NCBI RefSeq assembly: GCF_036884655.1
Contig: NC_088327.1
Coordinates: 17,632,001 to 17,696,000, forward strand
Source: Musa acuminata AAA Group
Lineage: Eukaryota > Streptophyta > Magnoliopsida > Zingiberales > Musaceae
Length of the DNA: 64,000 nucleotides
Direction: 5' to 3'
The translations under genes and the position numbers were made by a program. A model generated the notes under the pieces. The model made no database searches. It saw only the letters and a program-made list of their open reading frames with translations, and was not told the DNA's origin. How positions within the stretch are numbered: the first letter of the stretch is position 1; each line of letters starts with the position of its first letter. Of this stretch, positions 35,863-48,629 are shown one piece after another.

Positions 35863-37417
35863 TGTTAGGATCGGAGCGGCACTAAGAGGGGGGGTGAATT
35901 AGTGCAGCGGATTAAAACTTCGGTTTTAATAAAAAAATCTTTCGTATGTTAAGAACAAAACTTGAGAAATTTAACTTGAAGGCGTGTTCTTAAAGTTGCG
36001 CAGCAAGAGTAATAAGGAACTAAAGCAGTAAGAAGATTTGCAGTAATGTAAATGACAATAATAAAAAGCAAACCAGAGATTACGCCGATTTTTAGAGTGG
36101 TTCGGTCAAATGACCTACTCCACTTGCGAGGCCCCTCTTCGATGAGGCTCCCACCTTCCACTAGCAAGTCTCTTGAAAGTGAAGGGTGAATACCCCTCTT
36201 ACAACTTTTACAAGCGGTTCACTCTCTTACAGATTTTCAACAAGAAAGAAGGAGGTGAACACTAGCAAATTGAAAACAAGACAAGCTAACACTTTTATAA
36301 GGCTTTTCTCTCAAACACTTGCTGCTCAAAAAATTGTTCTCTCAGCTGAGATTTGAGGGGTATTTATAGGCCTCAAGAGGATTCAAATTTGGGCTTCAAA
36401 ATTTGAATTCTCTTTGGGTTCCCGCTGTTGGAGGTGCCACCGCCCAGCCAAGCGGTGCCACCGCCCAGGGCTCGGGTGCTGGGCGGTGCCACCGCCCAGC
36501 CAGGAGGTGTCACCGCCCAGCTAGGCGGTGCCACCGCCTACAGTGTTTTCAGCCCGACTACAGTGTTTTCAGCCACTAGTTGGGCTTCAATCTTGGCTCT
36601 CTAGTTCGCTGGTTTAGCTTAATTTTTAGCCTAAACCAACTCTGACTTTGGGCCCAGTTGGCCCCTAACCAGGATATAGGATTATCTCTTAATCCTAATC
36701 CTAATTACAAGTGGACTACATAACCAAAACACATCCTAAGCAAATTTTCAACCGCGAACGTCGAGTCTTGTTCTGGCGAGCTTTCCGACGAACTTTCTGC
36801 TGACGGGCTTCTAGCAAGCTCCCGAACTTGTGATGACTTTAATGAGTAGCCGAGCCTTCTCGGTGATCTCCGTGAACCTCCGACGATCTCTTCGGCGAAC
36901 TTCCGAAAATTTCGACAGGTTCCCGATTTCTTCTCGGTTGGTTCTGGCAGCATCTCCGACGATTCTTCGGACTCTTAAACGTCCATCGAACTTGACTCCG
37001 GTATTCTCGCTTTGTGTTTTTTGGTTATCGTAGTTAATCCTGCACACACAAGCAAACACTCTACTCCGATCTAGACAATTATTATAACGCAAATTGACAT
37101 TCTGTTGCCCGGCACGTCATTGGTTGGCGCTTCATCCGATTCTTCGGTGCATCGTCCTCTCTTGCAGCTTGTTGCCCAATCGGCGGTTGACCTCCGCAAC
37201 CCCGATATCCTTGGCGCAATTTCGCTCTCCTTGGCCCGATGCCCGACGCCCGAAGCCTTCTGCCATCCAATATCCTGACGTGATCTCCTCCGACGCAACG
37301 TCAATTCCTCCTGCGTTAATTGTCTAATCCTGATCGAGTAGACCTGTATCACTCAAAATGTAGTCAAACATTTAAACACAATCAATTAGTTTCATCATCA
37401 AAATCCGAGATTCAACA
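35863..37417 (-). repeat. E8 5' LTR, 1,555 bp
   Basis: Same ends as the 3' LTR. Differs by A for C near 35930 and near 36297, and by absence of one 31 bp palindrome unit near 36520. TATA box as TATTTATAG at 36361-36369. Confidence 0.95.
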
Positions 37418-39619
37418 AAACCATCATCCAACAAAGATTAGCTCAAAAATCTTCTAGCCTTTCACTGCTTTAACCCAATTCTAGCTTTTCAGTGCGTGAC
37501 AAGCTACCCTGAAAAAATTATATAGCAACGGGGTGAGCATAAAGAGCTCAGCAAGTGTCTAACATATCCATGGCGATAGGAGAAGTTCAAGCAGGTTTAG
37601 TATCAAGTTACAAGGTAGAAATACAAATGTTCATTTGAAGTCATCTTATTTGATATAAAATCACAAAGGTTTACCTCGTTCAAAAACAAGCATTAGACAT
37701 AACAATAGGAGAAAGGAAATTGGAGCATTTCATTAGCAAAAGAAATATTTAGGCATGTATCAAATGGCACATGAAGCATTTAGGTAAATATCAAAGGCAT
37801 AAGAGTGTTTGAGAGCATAACAATGACATACGAAACACTTCAGGGTATAACAAGTGAACCGAGTAATAAACACAAGCTTGTATGTCATTTTTGATGTAGC
37901 ATGCATTCCATTTTTATCCAAAGCATAATATGAACTCATAAACAAAGCTTTGGATATCATATCAATAAACATAGATGGCGCTGTGGGACTAATACATAAT
38001 GTGATTCATCCATTTCTGGATGACTACCAAGCATAAGTCTCCCACGTCTGGGAGCTCCATCCACCCACGTCTGAGTGAAGTCAATGGGGCCGGCAGAGCA
38101 ATCGCGGGCTCTAAGCATAACTCCCTTTACCATTTCTGGCAAAGGTTCACAATATCCCACAAGACACCAGAGTACAAAAGGGTAGTATGAACAATAACAT
38201 TGACACATATAAGAAGCACAAGCGGAACAACGAAGATATGCATGTGCCTTTATCAAACAAGGAAATGCAAACAAAGCATTACATAATAAATTTCAGATAT
38301 TCAATAATTTCAGGATGAACAATACAAGAACTTCAAAGGACTAATATAAAGCTAAATTGAAGAAGAATTTAGCAGAAATCAATTTTCCAATAGGATGAAA
38401 ATTGAATAGGCAAATCCCAACAAAGTTTTCAATTATGACAGGATTTGAATGGTATAGTTTCTGAATTGTTTGAGTGACCAAATATGCTCCAAATCACTAA
38501 ATATAGGTGTCATTGGAAATCTGTATCAATCTATTTTCCGATGAACTCAGATTTATAATTTTTTGACTTCTCAACAGGAAGTTACAACAAATAGAGTAAA
38601 GGAAGGTCAGAAATGATCATCCCTATTTTGCAGACTTGATAGAATCGATTTAAACAGAAGTTTCAGAAGGCAAACATACTTCAAAATTTCCAACTAGGTG
38701 TCAAAAGAAAGATACATGAATCTAGTTTCCAAAGAACTAAGTTTTGCTTAGTTTAGAATTTTCTTTAGAGAGTTATGAGCAATTTAGTAACAGAAGGTCA
38801 GAAATTTCAGTCCCTATTTTGCAGAATCTGTAGGGTTAATTGAAACAGAAGTCTTAGTAGGCATTTAAACTCCAAATCATTCAATCTTAGTGTCAAAATA
38901 AAGATATTTGAGTCTACTTTTAAATGGAATAGGTTTGCCTAAATCAGAGTTTAGTGCTAAAAGTTAGATCCGAAACAATGTATAAAAGTCAGATTACCGA
39001 AAAATTTCAGATTCATGGCTTTGTATCAAAAGGAAAGAACGGTTTGGTACTAAGCTGAAATCTTTTGCATTATGAAGAATTAAAATGAAAACAGAGATTA
39101 GGAATTCTGTAGGAAGAGGTTAGAACACTTGCCTTAAACAAATTTGATTCCCAAATGGGAGGAGTTGATGAAAAACCTCAATCAAATCTTCTTCTTCAAT
39201 TCCTCTTCTTCTTCTTCCCTTCTCTTCTCTTCTTAAACTCACGTTGGATGCAGCATCTGAAGGTTACATTTAGTTTCTCCTTTAATCTCTTACTTAATTA
39301 TTTTTTGTTAACACAAGAGTTGCAAAGTTTCAAGGTGGCAAGCATGCATGAAAAGTGCTAGGTGTCATCCTCAGGGCAAACTTAGGTGGCATCATTAAGC
39401 TAGCTAGTGACACATGTCCACTAATTTTTATTTTATTTTATTTTTATTTACTCAATTCTGAATATTCTATAAATCATATCAAAATTTTAATATTTACTCT
39501 TAGGTCCTTAGCCATAAACTTTAATATAATATTATTTAATATAAAATAATTATTAAATAATTCTTATTTTTACAAACAAATATTTTACTAAATTTTCAAA
39601 AAAAATGGGGGATGTTACA

Positions 39620-40397
39620 GTAATGGTCTTACTAGAACCCTATTCATGACATAGCATGCCATGTTAATGGTTTCGGCCCAAAAATATTTGGGTAGGCTAT
39701 GTTCGTTTAACATGATTCTTGCCATTTCTTGTAAACTTCAATTTTTTCTTTCAACTATTCCATATTGTTATGGGTTTCTTAGAGTAGTGAAATTATGGTT
39801 ATACCCATTTGATTCACAAAAGTTTTAGAAATCATGGTTTTGAAACTCACCACCATGATCACTACGTATATATGAAATCATAAAGCTTTTATCATCTTGA
39901 ACAAGTTAACAAAATTTCAAAAAATACTTAAAACAATCACTTTTGTGTGTCAAGAAGTATGTCCAAGTACATCTACTATAATCACCAATAATTACAAAGG
40001 CGTATTTGCTACCTCTTAGGTTTGTTATATCAATTAGTTCAAATAAATCCATACGGATCAATTGCAATGGTCTACAGGTGCTTATTTGATTCTTTGACTT
40101 GAAATCACCTTTTATTTATTTTCCTAGTTGACTTGCATCACACACTGTCTTTGACAAACTTGATGCTAGGGATTCTTCTTACAAGTTCTCTAGATGAAAT
40201 ATAGAAGATTAGTTTCATACTAGCATGACCTAACATCTTATGCTAAAGCCAAGCATCATCGTTTAAAACTGAAAAGTAAGTTTCATTACAAAATTCATCA
40301 AGATCAATAGTATAGACATTGTTGGTCCTTAAGGCAATCACAGATCTATTTATGTGTGGTACTTCTATAATGCAAGCATTAGATTCAAACTTGATGT
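39620..40397 (-). pseudogene. E6 integrase, core part
   Basis: The first five bases are the GTAAT duplication of E7. On the minus strand it reads from IKFESNACIIE through the GAG-pre-integrase motif LGHASMKL, the integrase RSDHGGEF (near 39860) and [13 protein letters not shown] (near 39700). Stops and small indels break it. It joins 48630 across E9 and 29742 across E7. Confidence 0.82.
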
Positions 40398-41648
40398 TGT
40401 TGAATCTCGGATTTTGATGATAAAATCAATTGATGGGTTAATTGATCTAATCCATATTATCGAGTTAAGTGTGCAGGATTAATTACGATAATTAGAAAAC
40501 ACAAAGCAAGAATACTGGAGTCAAGTACGATGGACGTTTAAGAGTCCGAAGAATCGTCGGAGATGCTGTCGGAACCAACCGAGAAGAAATCGAGAACTTG
40601 TCGGAATTTTCGAAAGTTCGTCGAAGAGATCGTCGGAGGTTCACGGAGATCACCGAGAAGGCTCGGCTACTCGTTAGAGTCATCACAAGTTCGAGAGCTT
40701 GCTGGGAGTCCGTCGGAAGAAGTTTGTCGGAAAGCTAGCTGGAACAAAACTCGACGTTCGCGGTTGAAAACTTGCTTAGGATGTTTTTGTGTTATGTAGT
40801 TCACTTGTAATTAGGATTAGGATTAAGAGATAATCCTATATCCTGGTTAGGGGCCAATTGGGCCCAAAATTAGACTTGGTTTGGACTAAAATTGAAGCCC
40901 AACCAGTGAACCGAAGGGTCTGGCGGTAGCACCGCCAGACTGGGCGGTTGCACCACCCAGCACCCGAGAGCTGGGCGGTGGCACCGCCCGTCCACTATCA
41001 GTGTTTGACACTGACAGGCGGTGGCATCGCCACTGACAGGCGATGGCACCGCCAGCATCGGGAACCCAATGAGAATTCAAATTTTGGAGCCCAAATTTGA
41101 ATCCTCTTGAGGCCTATAAATACCCCTCAAATCTCAGCTGAGATTACAACTTTTTGAGCAGCAATTGTTTGAGAGAAAGGGCTTAGAAAAGTCTTTGCTA
41201 GTCTTGTTTTCAATTTGCTAGTGTTCACCTCCTTCTTTCTTGCTGAAAATCTGTAAGAGAGTGAACCACTTGTAAAAAGTTGTAAGAGGGGTATTTACCC
41301 TTCCCCTTCAAGAGATTTGCTAGTGGAAGGTGGGAGCCTCATCGAAGAGGGGCCTCGCAAGTGGATGTAGGTCATTTGACCGAACCACTATAAAATCGGC
41401 GTGATCTATGGTTTGCATTTACTTATTGTCATTTATATTACTGCAAACCATTTGCACTTTAATGCTCTACTTCTTTGTCTCCGTCTTACTTATCCCTTCA
41501 AGTTAAAACGCAATCGAAATGGTTTCAAACGAAAACATTGCTTTTATCGTACGAAGTTTCCTAAAGTGTTTAAATCGCCAAAAGTTTATCGCACTTTACC
41601 GCTGCACTAATTCACCCCCCTCCTCTTAGTGCCACTCCGATCCTAACA
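40398..41648 (+). repeat. E9 5' LTR, 1,251 bp
   Basis: TGTTGAATC to GATCCTAACA, palindrome array at about 40915-41055, TATA box CTATAAATAC at 41114-41123. It lacks the 300 bp module shared by E8 and E11. Confidence 0.94.
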
Positions 41649-41650
41649 AT

Positions 41651-41662
41651 TGGTATCAGAGC
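41651..41662 (+). promoter_or_regulatory. Primer-binding site of E9
   Basis: TGGTATCAGAGC two bases after the 5' LTR; initiator-Met tRNA type. Confidence 0.93.
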
Positions 41663-41700
41663 TAGGCTCACTCTCATATTTGGTTTGATACCCAAGAGAG

Positions 41701-43276
41701 ATGGCTTACCCCGGCATACATGAGGGTCATTCTATCACACGTCCACCCTTGTTTAATGGGTCGGATTATACTTATTGGAAGACTCGTATGAGGATCTTCC
41801 TCATTTCTATGGATTTCGAGCTTTGGACTATTGTTGAAAACAGATTTAAAAAATCTTCTCTTCCGATGAGCGAATGGAATGAATCGGAGAAGAAGGTTTT
41901 TGCTTTAAATGCAAAGGCTATGAATGCCTTGTTTTGTGCACTAGACAAAAATGAATTTAATTGTGTTTCAATTTGTGATTCGGCTTTTGATATTTGGAGA
42001 ACTCTTGAGGTCACTCATGAAGGCACTAGCCGAGTGAAAGAGTCCAAAATCAACATCCTTGTGCACTCTTACGAACTTTTCCAAATGAAACCAAGTGAGT
42101 CCATCGGAGACATGTACACCCGGTTTACGGATGTCATCAATAGACTCAAAGCTCTTGGTAAAGATTTTACTAACTTTGAACTAGTAACTAAAATCTTAAG
42201 ATCCCTCCCTAAAAGTTGGGATCCAAAAGTTACGGCCATTCAAGAGGCTAAAGACCTTAAAACATTCCCTTTTGAAGAACTCATTGGGTCTCTAATGACC
42301 TACGAAATGACATGTCAAGCTCATGACGAGCTCGAGAACCCCCTTCCAAAGAACAGGAAAGATATGGCACTCAAATCATAAGAAGACCACTTGAAATGAA
42401 CATCAAGTGATGAGGACAGTGACAATGACATTACACTTTTGACTCAAAAATTTAAAAAATATTTAAGAAAGAACAAATTTAAAAATAATACAAAAAATAA
42501 ATTCGAACAAAAGAAGGACCAAGTGATTTGCTATGAATGCAAAAAATCGGGACATTACAAGAACGATTGTCCTCAAGCCAAAAAGAGAATATTAAAGAAG
42601 AAGGCGCTCAAGGCAACGTGGGATGATTCAAGCGCGTCCGAAGAATAGGAGTCCAACACCGAGCAAGTTGCTTATTACACCCTAATGGCCATCGGAGAAT
42701 GAGGTAACGGATTTAATTGATGCAGATTTACCTTATCATGAATTATTAAATGCTTTCCATGAGTTATTTGATGAATGTAAGACAATTAGTAGAAAATATA
42801 AATTGCTAAAAAACGAGCATGATAGTCTCACTTGTGATATCGATAAATTAAAAACTGAATATCATGATAGTTTAGCTCCATGTATAAAATGCCATGATCT
42901 AAAATCTCTCCAAAAGGAGAACTTGCTACTTAAGGACACCTTGAAGAAATTCGTGGTTGGTAGCAAATCTTTGAACATGATCCTTACAAATAAGGGTCAC
43001 GTTCCTAAAAGAAGTGGAATCGGATTTGTGAGAAGTCCTCACCAAAATCCAACCACCTTCATTAAAGGCCCCGTCTTACATGTTCGGCACCAAAGCAATT
43101 GCAACTTTTGTTACAAATATGGACATAAAACTTATAAATGTCCATTCAAGAAAATTAGTCCAAACAAACTAATTTGGGTTCCTAAAGGAACCATGATCAA
43201 TTCTATGCAATATGATGAACAAGTTTTTAAGGCACCCAAAAGAAAATGGGTACCTAAAAATAATCCCTTCTTGTAG
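41701..43276 (+). pseudogene. gag: E9 gag with two zinc knuckles, broken
   Basis: Starts MAYPGIHEGHS at the conserved gag ATG and runs through the UBN2 region. The first CCHC knuckle is intact (CYECKKSGHYKNDC, about 42529-42570). After a coiled stretch (KNEHDSLTCDIDKLKTEYHD), a second CCHC-type knuckle follows (CNFCYKYGHKTYKC, near 43100), then VPKNNPFL. Breaks: TAA 42379-42381, TGA 42397-42399, TAG 42646-42648, and one extra base near 42695. The frame closes at TAG 43274-43276, where protease follows in the same frame after 16 more codons. The same amber is in E6, so it may be an ancestral gag/pol border and not damage. Confidence 0.88.
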
Positions 43277-46200
43277 AAACATACACCATCACAAGCTAGG
43301 AGCAAGAGATGGTATCTAGATAGTGGATGCTCAAGACATATGACTGGAGATCCATCTCATTTCTCTATGCTCACTAGCAAAGAAGAAGGGTATGTCACCT
43401 TCGGAGACAACAACTAAGGCAAAATCATTGGCAAGGGAACTATAGGTAACAAATTAAAATTTTCTATTGATGATGTCTTACTAGTTGATGGATTGAAACA
43501 TAATCTCTTGAGTGTTAGTCAATTATGCGATAAAGGTTATATCGTTAGATTTGAATCAAATGTGTGTATTATTGAAAAACCAAACCATAACATAACTATG
43601 ATTGCATTAAAACAAAATAATGTCTACACCATCAACCTTGATGAACTAAGTAATGAAATGTGCTTCTCCGCTTTAAATGATGATGCTTGGCTTTGGCATA
43701 GGAGACTAGGCCATGCAAGCATGAAACTAATATCTAAGATCTCATCTAGAGAATTAGTGCGAGGAATTCCAAATATAAAGTTTATTAAGGACAAAGTATG
43801 CGATGCATGTCAACTAGGTAAACAAATAAAAACTAGTTTCAAACCAAAAACTCAAATTAGCACCACTAGACCATTACAATTGATTCATTTGGACTTATTT
43901 GGACCAATTGACACGACAAGTCTAGGGGGAAGCAAATATACGTTTGTAATTGTGGATGACTATACTTGATACACTTGGACCTATTTCTTAGCTCACAAAA
44001 GTGATTGCTTCAAGTGTTTCTCTAAATTTTGTAAACTCACTCAAAACGAAAAAGGTTTCATGATTTCATCAATTCGGAGTGATCATGGTGGCGAATTTTA
44101 AAACCGTGACTTTCAAAATTTTTGTGAAGTTAATGGATACAATCACAACTTCTCTACTCCGAGGAATCCCCAACAAAATGGAGTAGTTGAAAGAAAAAAT
44201 AGAAACCTACAAGAAATGGCAAGAACTATGTTAAATGAACATAGTTTACCTAAGTATTTTTGGGCCAAAGCCGTAAATACGGCTTGCTACATCATGAATA
44301 GAGTCCTAATATGACCATCCTTATCAAAAACTCCCTATGAATTATGGAATAACAAAAAATCAAATATTTCCTATTTTAAAGTTTTCGGTTGTAAATGCTT
44401 TATTTTGAATGAAAGGGATGCCTTAGGAAAATTTGATGCTAAATCCGATGAAGGCATCTTTCTTGGTTACTCTTCTGTTTCTAAGGCTTTTCGGGTTTCT
44501 AACAAAAGAACCATAGTAATAGAAGAGTCTATTCATGTAGTTTTTAATGAAATTTCTAATTTAAAGAAAAATGATTTTGATGATGATCTTGGTTTTGATA
44601 ATTTGAATTTAAATGAACCCCCTCCTCAAAATAGCAACTTGGATGCACCTTCTTCCGAAATTTCCTTACCCAAGGAATGGAAGTATATAGATGCTCATCC
44701 AAAGGAGCTAATTATAGGAGATACATCAAAAGGGGTTTAAACTCGTTCCTCTTTTAAGAATTTTTGTGCTAACGCTGCCTTCCTTTCTCAAATCGAACCT
44801 AAATGCATTGACGAGGCCATAAAAGATGATTTTTGGGTTATTGCAATGCAAGAGGAATTGAATCAATTTGAGAGGAAGAAGGTATGGAAGCTTGTTCCTA
44901 GACCTAGTGACCATTTAGTCATTGGTACTAAATGGGTCATTAGAAACAAGCAAGACGAAAATGCTATCGTGGTTAGAAACAAGGCTAGATTAGTGGCCAA
45001 AGGTTTCAACCAAGAAGAAGGTATCGATTACGAAGAAACCATCACTCCCGTGGCTCGATTAGAAGTCATAAGGATGCTCCTTGCCTATGCTAGTAGTAAT
45101 AATTTTAAACTATTTCAAATAGATGTCAAAAGTGCCTTCTTGAATGGTTTTATTTCTGAAGAAATATATGTCGAACAACCTCCCGGATTTGAAAATTCTC
45201 TTCTTCCTAATCATGTATTCAAATTGACTAAGGCTCTCTATGGCTTGAAACAAGCTCCTAGAGCTTGGTATGAAAGGCTTAGTTCCTTTCTTATTTTAAA
45301 TAATTTTACCAAAGGCAAGGTTGATACTACATTGTTTATTAAACATTTTGAAAATAATTTTCTTATTGTGCAAATTTATGTTGACGATATTATTTTTGGC
45401 TCTTCGGATGAATCACAATGTGAATCATTTGCCAAATGTGTGAGTCATGAATTTGAAATGAGTTTAATGGGTGAATTAACTTTCTTTTTAGGATTACAAA
45501 TCAAACAACTTAGTGATGGTATATTTCTTAACCAATCTAAATATACATTAGAATTGTTAAAACGATTTAACATGGATAATTCAAAAGCAATAAACACCAC
45601 TATGATTACTGCGACTAAGTTAGATATGGATGAAAATAGTGAAAATTTCGATCAAAAAACATATAGGGGAATGATAGGTAGTCTACTCTACCTCACTGCG
45701 ACTAGACCAAATATTATGTTTAGTATAGGACTTTGCACTAGGTTTCAATCAAATCCTAAATTATCTCATCTTAAAAGTGTTAAAAGAATATTTAGGTATC
45801 TTAAAGGAACTCCAAATTTAGGATTGTGGTATCCAAAATCTGAAAAATTCGACTTAATAGCTTATATAGATACCGATTTTGACGGATGCAGGATAGATAG
45901 AAAAAGTACATCTGGAACATGCCATTTTTAGGACATGCACTTGTTTCTTGGACTTCCAAGAAACAAAATTCAGTTGCACTATCTACGGCGGAAGTCGAGT
46001 ACATTGCTGCAAGTGCATGCTGTGCACAAGTTGTTTGGATGAAAAATACATTAGAAGACTATGGAATTCACTTTAAAAATATTCCCATAAAATGTGATAA
46101 TACTAGTGCCATATGTCTTACTAAAAATCCAATTCAGCACTCTAGAACTAAGCACATTGACGTTAGGCATCATTTTATACGCGATCATGTCCTTAACAAT

Positions 46201-46320
46201 GATGTTGTTCTAGAATTCATTGACACAAAGCATCAATTAGCAGGTATATTTACAAAATCTTTGAATGAAGACCAATTTGAATTCATTAGAAGGGAATTAG
46301 GTATGTTAAATTGTCCCTAA
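43277..46320 (+). pseudogene. pol: E9 pol: protease, integrase, RT, RNase H, broken
   Basis: Protease (WYLDSGCSRHMTG, near 43310), GAG-pre-integrase (LWHRRLGHA), integrase (LDLFGP, RSDHGGEF, PQQNGVVER), RT with intact YVDD (near 45378) and RNase H (LSTAEVEYIAA, HIDVRHHFI). Stops at 43415-43417, 43967-43969, 44099-44101, 44312-44314 and 44738-44740. A one-base deletion near 45928 shifts RNase H into another frame (45919-46320). The RT stretch 44846-45931 is the longest open part. No env-like frame follows. Confidence 0.92.
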
Positions 46321-47348
46321 GAATAAACTTGTTTGAATGGATTTTCCGTAAAGTTTTTCATCCTCTCTCCGTTCCTCGGTGAATCTAATCCTTCTCTTTC
46401 GATTCTAAATGACATGTTAAATTATCTTATTCTATCATGAGTCAAACACCGCTCCCATCTGATCAAGATTAATGATTTTATGATATTTTGTGAATCTCGA
46501 AATTGATTTTGATAGCTTGATTATGAGTTTCAAGTTGACAATTTGAATTTGAATGAGTTTGTATTCGAATTATGATCTTGACTTATTAGAGTTTCTACTT
46601 GAAATTTTTTTTAATCACAATCTCTTCCTTGTACACCTACAATTTTTGTTATTTATAGAAAGAAGAGATTTGATAAAAAGGATGAATGCTGAATTTTCCT
46701 TTATGATGAACTCTACGTAAATATTTTAGCATACTTAATTTTGGATGATGAATTTTTGTATGATCAATGCTAAATTTCTGATGTTATAATCACAAACTAT
46801 ATGCTCCAAATCTCATTCCCTTTTTGTTGATGACAAAGGAGGAGAAAAGTGATGACTTATACCATTTTGATAGCATGACTTATATGAATTACAAAAACTT
46901 GTGTGATATGAATATATGCCTTGTAAAATCTTTGAGAATATGATGACTTATACCATTTTGATAGCATGACTTATATGAATTACAAAAACTTATGTGATAT
47001 GAATATATGCCTTGCAAAATCTTTGAGAATATCGCAAGATTGATTGATCATATTGAAAGCATGTCTAACATGTATATCATGAAATTCATGTTGAAAATCT
47101 TTATCTCCTGTCGTAGTAAAAATTGTCTCTTATCATTCGACTTGAAAATGATTTTCATCGAAGTTTCGCATTTACTTATGCTTAATGAGAATAACGATAA
47201 GTTCTACAATTAGAACTTATCGGTTTATGCCTGGATTCAATGGGATGGAATTCAAGTGTTTTTATCTTCTCATAATATGGCATATAGATAGGGGGAGTTA
47301 TGTTTAACTCCGTCATCAATTGATTGTCATCATCAAAAAGGGGGAGAT
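46321..47348 (+). other. E9 3' noncoding region
   Basis: AT-rich, no coding signal. A PPT-like module (GACAAAGGAGGAGAA) lies near 46832-46846 after TTTTTGTTGAT, and the true PPT (AAAAAGGGGGAGA) ends at 47347, directly before the LTR. It also carries a 91 bp tandem duplication. Confidence 0.75.
46851..47032 (+). repeat. Two 91 bp tandem copies
   Basis: GATGACTTATACC to CTTTGAGAATAT occurs at 46851 and again at 46942, with two visible mismatches. Confidence 0.95.
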
Positions 47349-48629
47349 TGTTGAATCTCGGATTTTGAAGATAAAATCAATTGATGGGTTAATTGATCTA
47401 ATCCATATTATTGAGTTAAGTGTGCAGGATTGACTACGATAACCAGAAAACACAAAGCAAGAATACCGGAGTCAAGTTCGATGGACGTTTAAGAGTCCGA
47501 AGAATCATCGGAGATGCTGCCGGAACCAACCGAGAATAAATCGAGAACTTGTCGGAATTTTCGGAAGTTCGCCGAAGAGATCGTCGGAGGTTTACGGAGA
47601 TCACCGAGAAAGCTCGACTACTCGTTAAAGTCATCACAAGTTCGAGAGCTTGCTGGGAGTCCGTCGGAAGAAGTTCGTCGGAAAGCTAGCCGGAACAAAA
47701 CTCGATGTTCGCGGTTGAAAACTTGCTTAGGATGTTTTTGTGTTATGTAGTTCACTTGTAATTAGGATTAGGATTAAGAGATAATCCTATATCCTGGTTA
47801 GGGGCCAATTGGGCCCAAAATTAGACTTGGTTTGGGCTAAATTTGAAGCCCAACCGGTGAACCGAAGGGTCTGGTGGTAGCACCGCCCATCACCCGAGAG
47901 CTGGGCGGTGGCACTGCCCAGCGCCCGAGAGCTGGGCGGTGGCACCACTTGGCTGGGCGGTGGCACCGCCCGTCCACTGTCAGTGTCTAACACTGACAGG
48001 CGGTGGCACCGCCATTGATAGGCGGTGGCACCGCCAGCATTGGGAACCCAAAGAGAATTCAAATTTTGGAGCCCAAATTTGAATCCTCTTGAGGCCTATA
48101 AATACCCCTCAAATCTCAGCTGAGATTACAACTTTTTGAGCATTAATTGTTTGAGAGAAAGGTCTTAGAAAAGTCTTTGCTAGTCTTGTTTTCAATTTGC
48201 TAGTGTTCACCACCTTCTATCTTGCTGAAAATCTATAAGAGAGTGAACCGCTTGTAAAAAGTTGTAAGAGGGGTATTTACCCTTCCCCTTCAAGAGATTT
48301 GCTAATGGAAGGTGGGAGCCTCATCGAAGAGGGGCCTCGCAAGTGGATGTAGGTCATTTGACCGAACCACTATAAAATCGACGTGATCTTTGGTTTGCAT
48401 TTACTTATTGTCATTTATATTACTGCAAACCATTTACACTTTAATGCTCTACTTCTTTATCTCCGTCTTACTTATCCCTTCAAGTTAAAACGCAATCGAA
48501 ACGGTTTCAAACGAAAACATTGCTTTTATCGTACGAAGTTTTCTAAAGTTTTTAAATTGCCAAAAGTTTATCGCACTTTACCGCTGCACTAATTCACCCC
48601 CCCCTCTTAGTGCTGCTCCGATCCTAACA
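47349..48629 (+). repeat. E9 3' LTR, 1,281 bp
   Basis: Same ends as the 5' LTR. Its palindrome array (about 47870-48040) has extra GGGCGGTGGCAC units, which largely explains the 30 bp length difference. TATA box at 48096-48105. Confidence 0.94.

Larger units (their letters stand above)
30172..37417 (-). mobile_element. E8: young gag-only Sirevirus derivative (TR-GAG type), 7,246 bp
   Basis: Two LTRs flank a PBS, one intact gag frame, about 3.1 kb of AT-rich noncoding DNA and a PPT; there is no protease, integrase or RT. A perfect 5 bp target duplication AAACC (30167-30171 and 37418-37422) surrounds it. The LTRs differ by two substitutions I can see plus a 31 bp palindrome unit, so insertion is very recent. 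Movement must have used enzymes from an autonomous Sirevirus not present here. Gag-only LTR elements of this form have been named TR-GAG. Confidence 0.93.
29743..39619 (-). mobile_element. E7: gypsy solo LTR, about 2.63 kb, carrying E8
   Basis: Minus strand runs from TGTAACATCC (39619) to GGCGTGACA (29743), with GTAAT on both sides. No internal region is present, so it is a solo LTR formed by LTR-LTR recombination. E8 splits it at 30171/37418. Parts are 29743-30171 and 37423-39619. The block at 38000-38170 and a decayed 33 bp minisatellite (about 37750-37870) tie it to the E5 and E12 LTRs. A C10 run lies next to its end at 29752. No coding region. Confidence 0.88.
40398..48629 (+). mobile_element. 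E9: full-length plus-strand Sirevirus, 8,232 bp, decayed
   Basis: Both LTRs, PBS, gag, pol, long 3' region and PPT are present. It lies in the GAG-pre-integrase part of E6. Flanks GATGT (40393-40397) and TATGT (48630-48634) give a 4 of 5 match, a slightly decayed target duplication. Pol and gag hold about nine stops and two single-base indels, so it is dead, but it is the best reference for the Sirevirus gene order here. Confidence 0.94.

Noticed and set aside
31045..37352. Pairs of identical short open frames (82, 93, 67, 93, 62 and 77 codons) at two places
   Set aside because: They are the same positions in the two LTRs of E8. Identity reflects LTR youth and not gene conservation.
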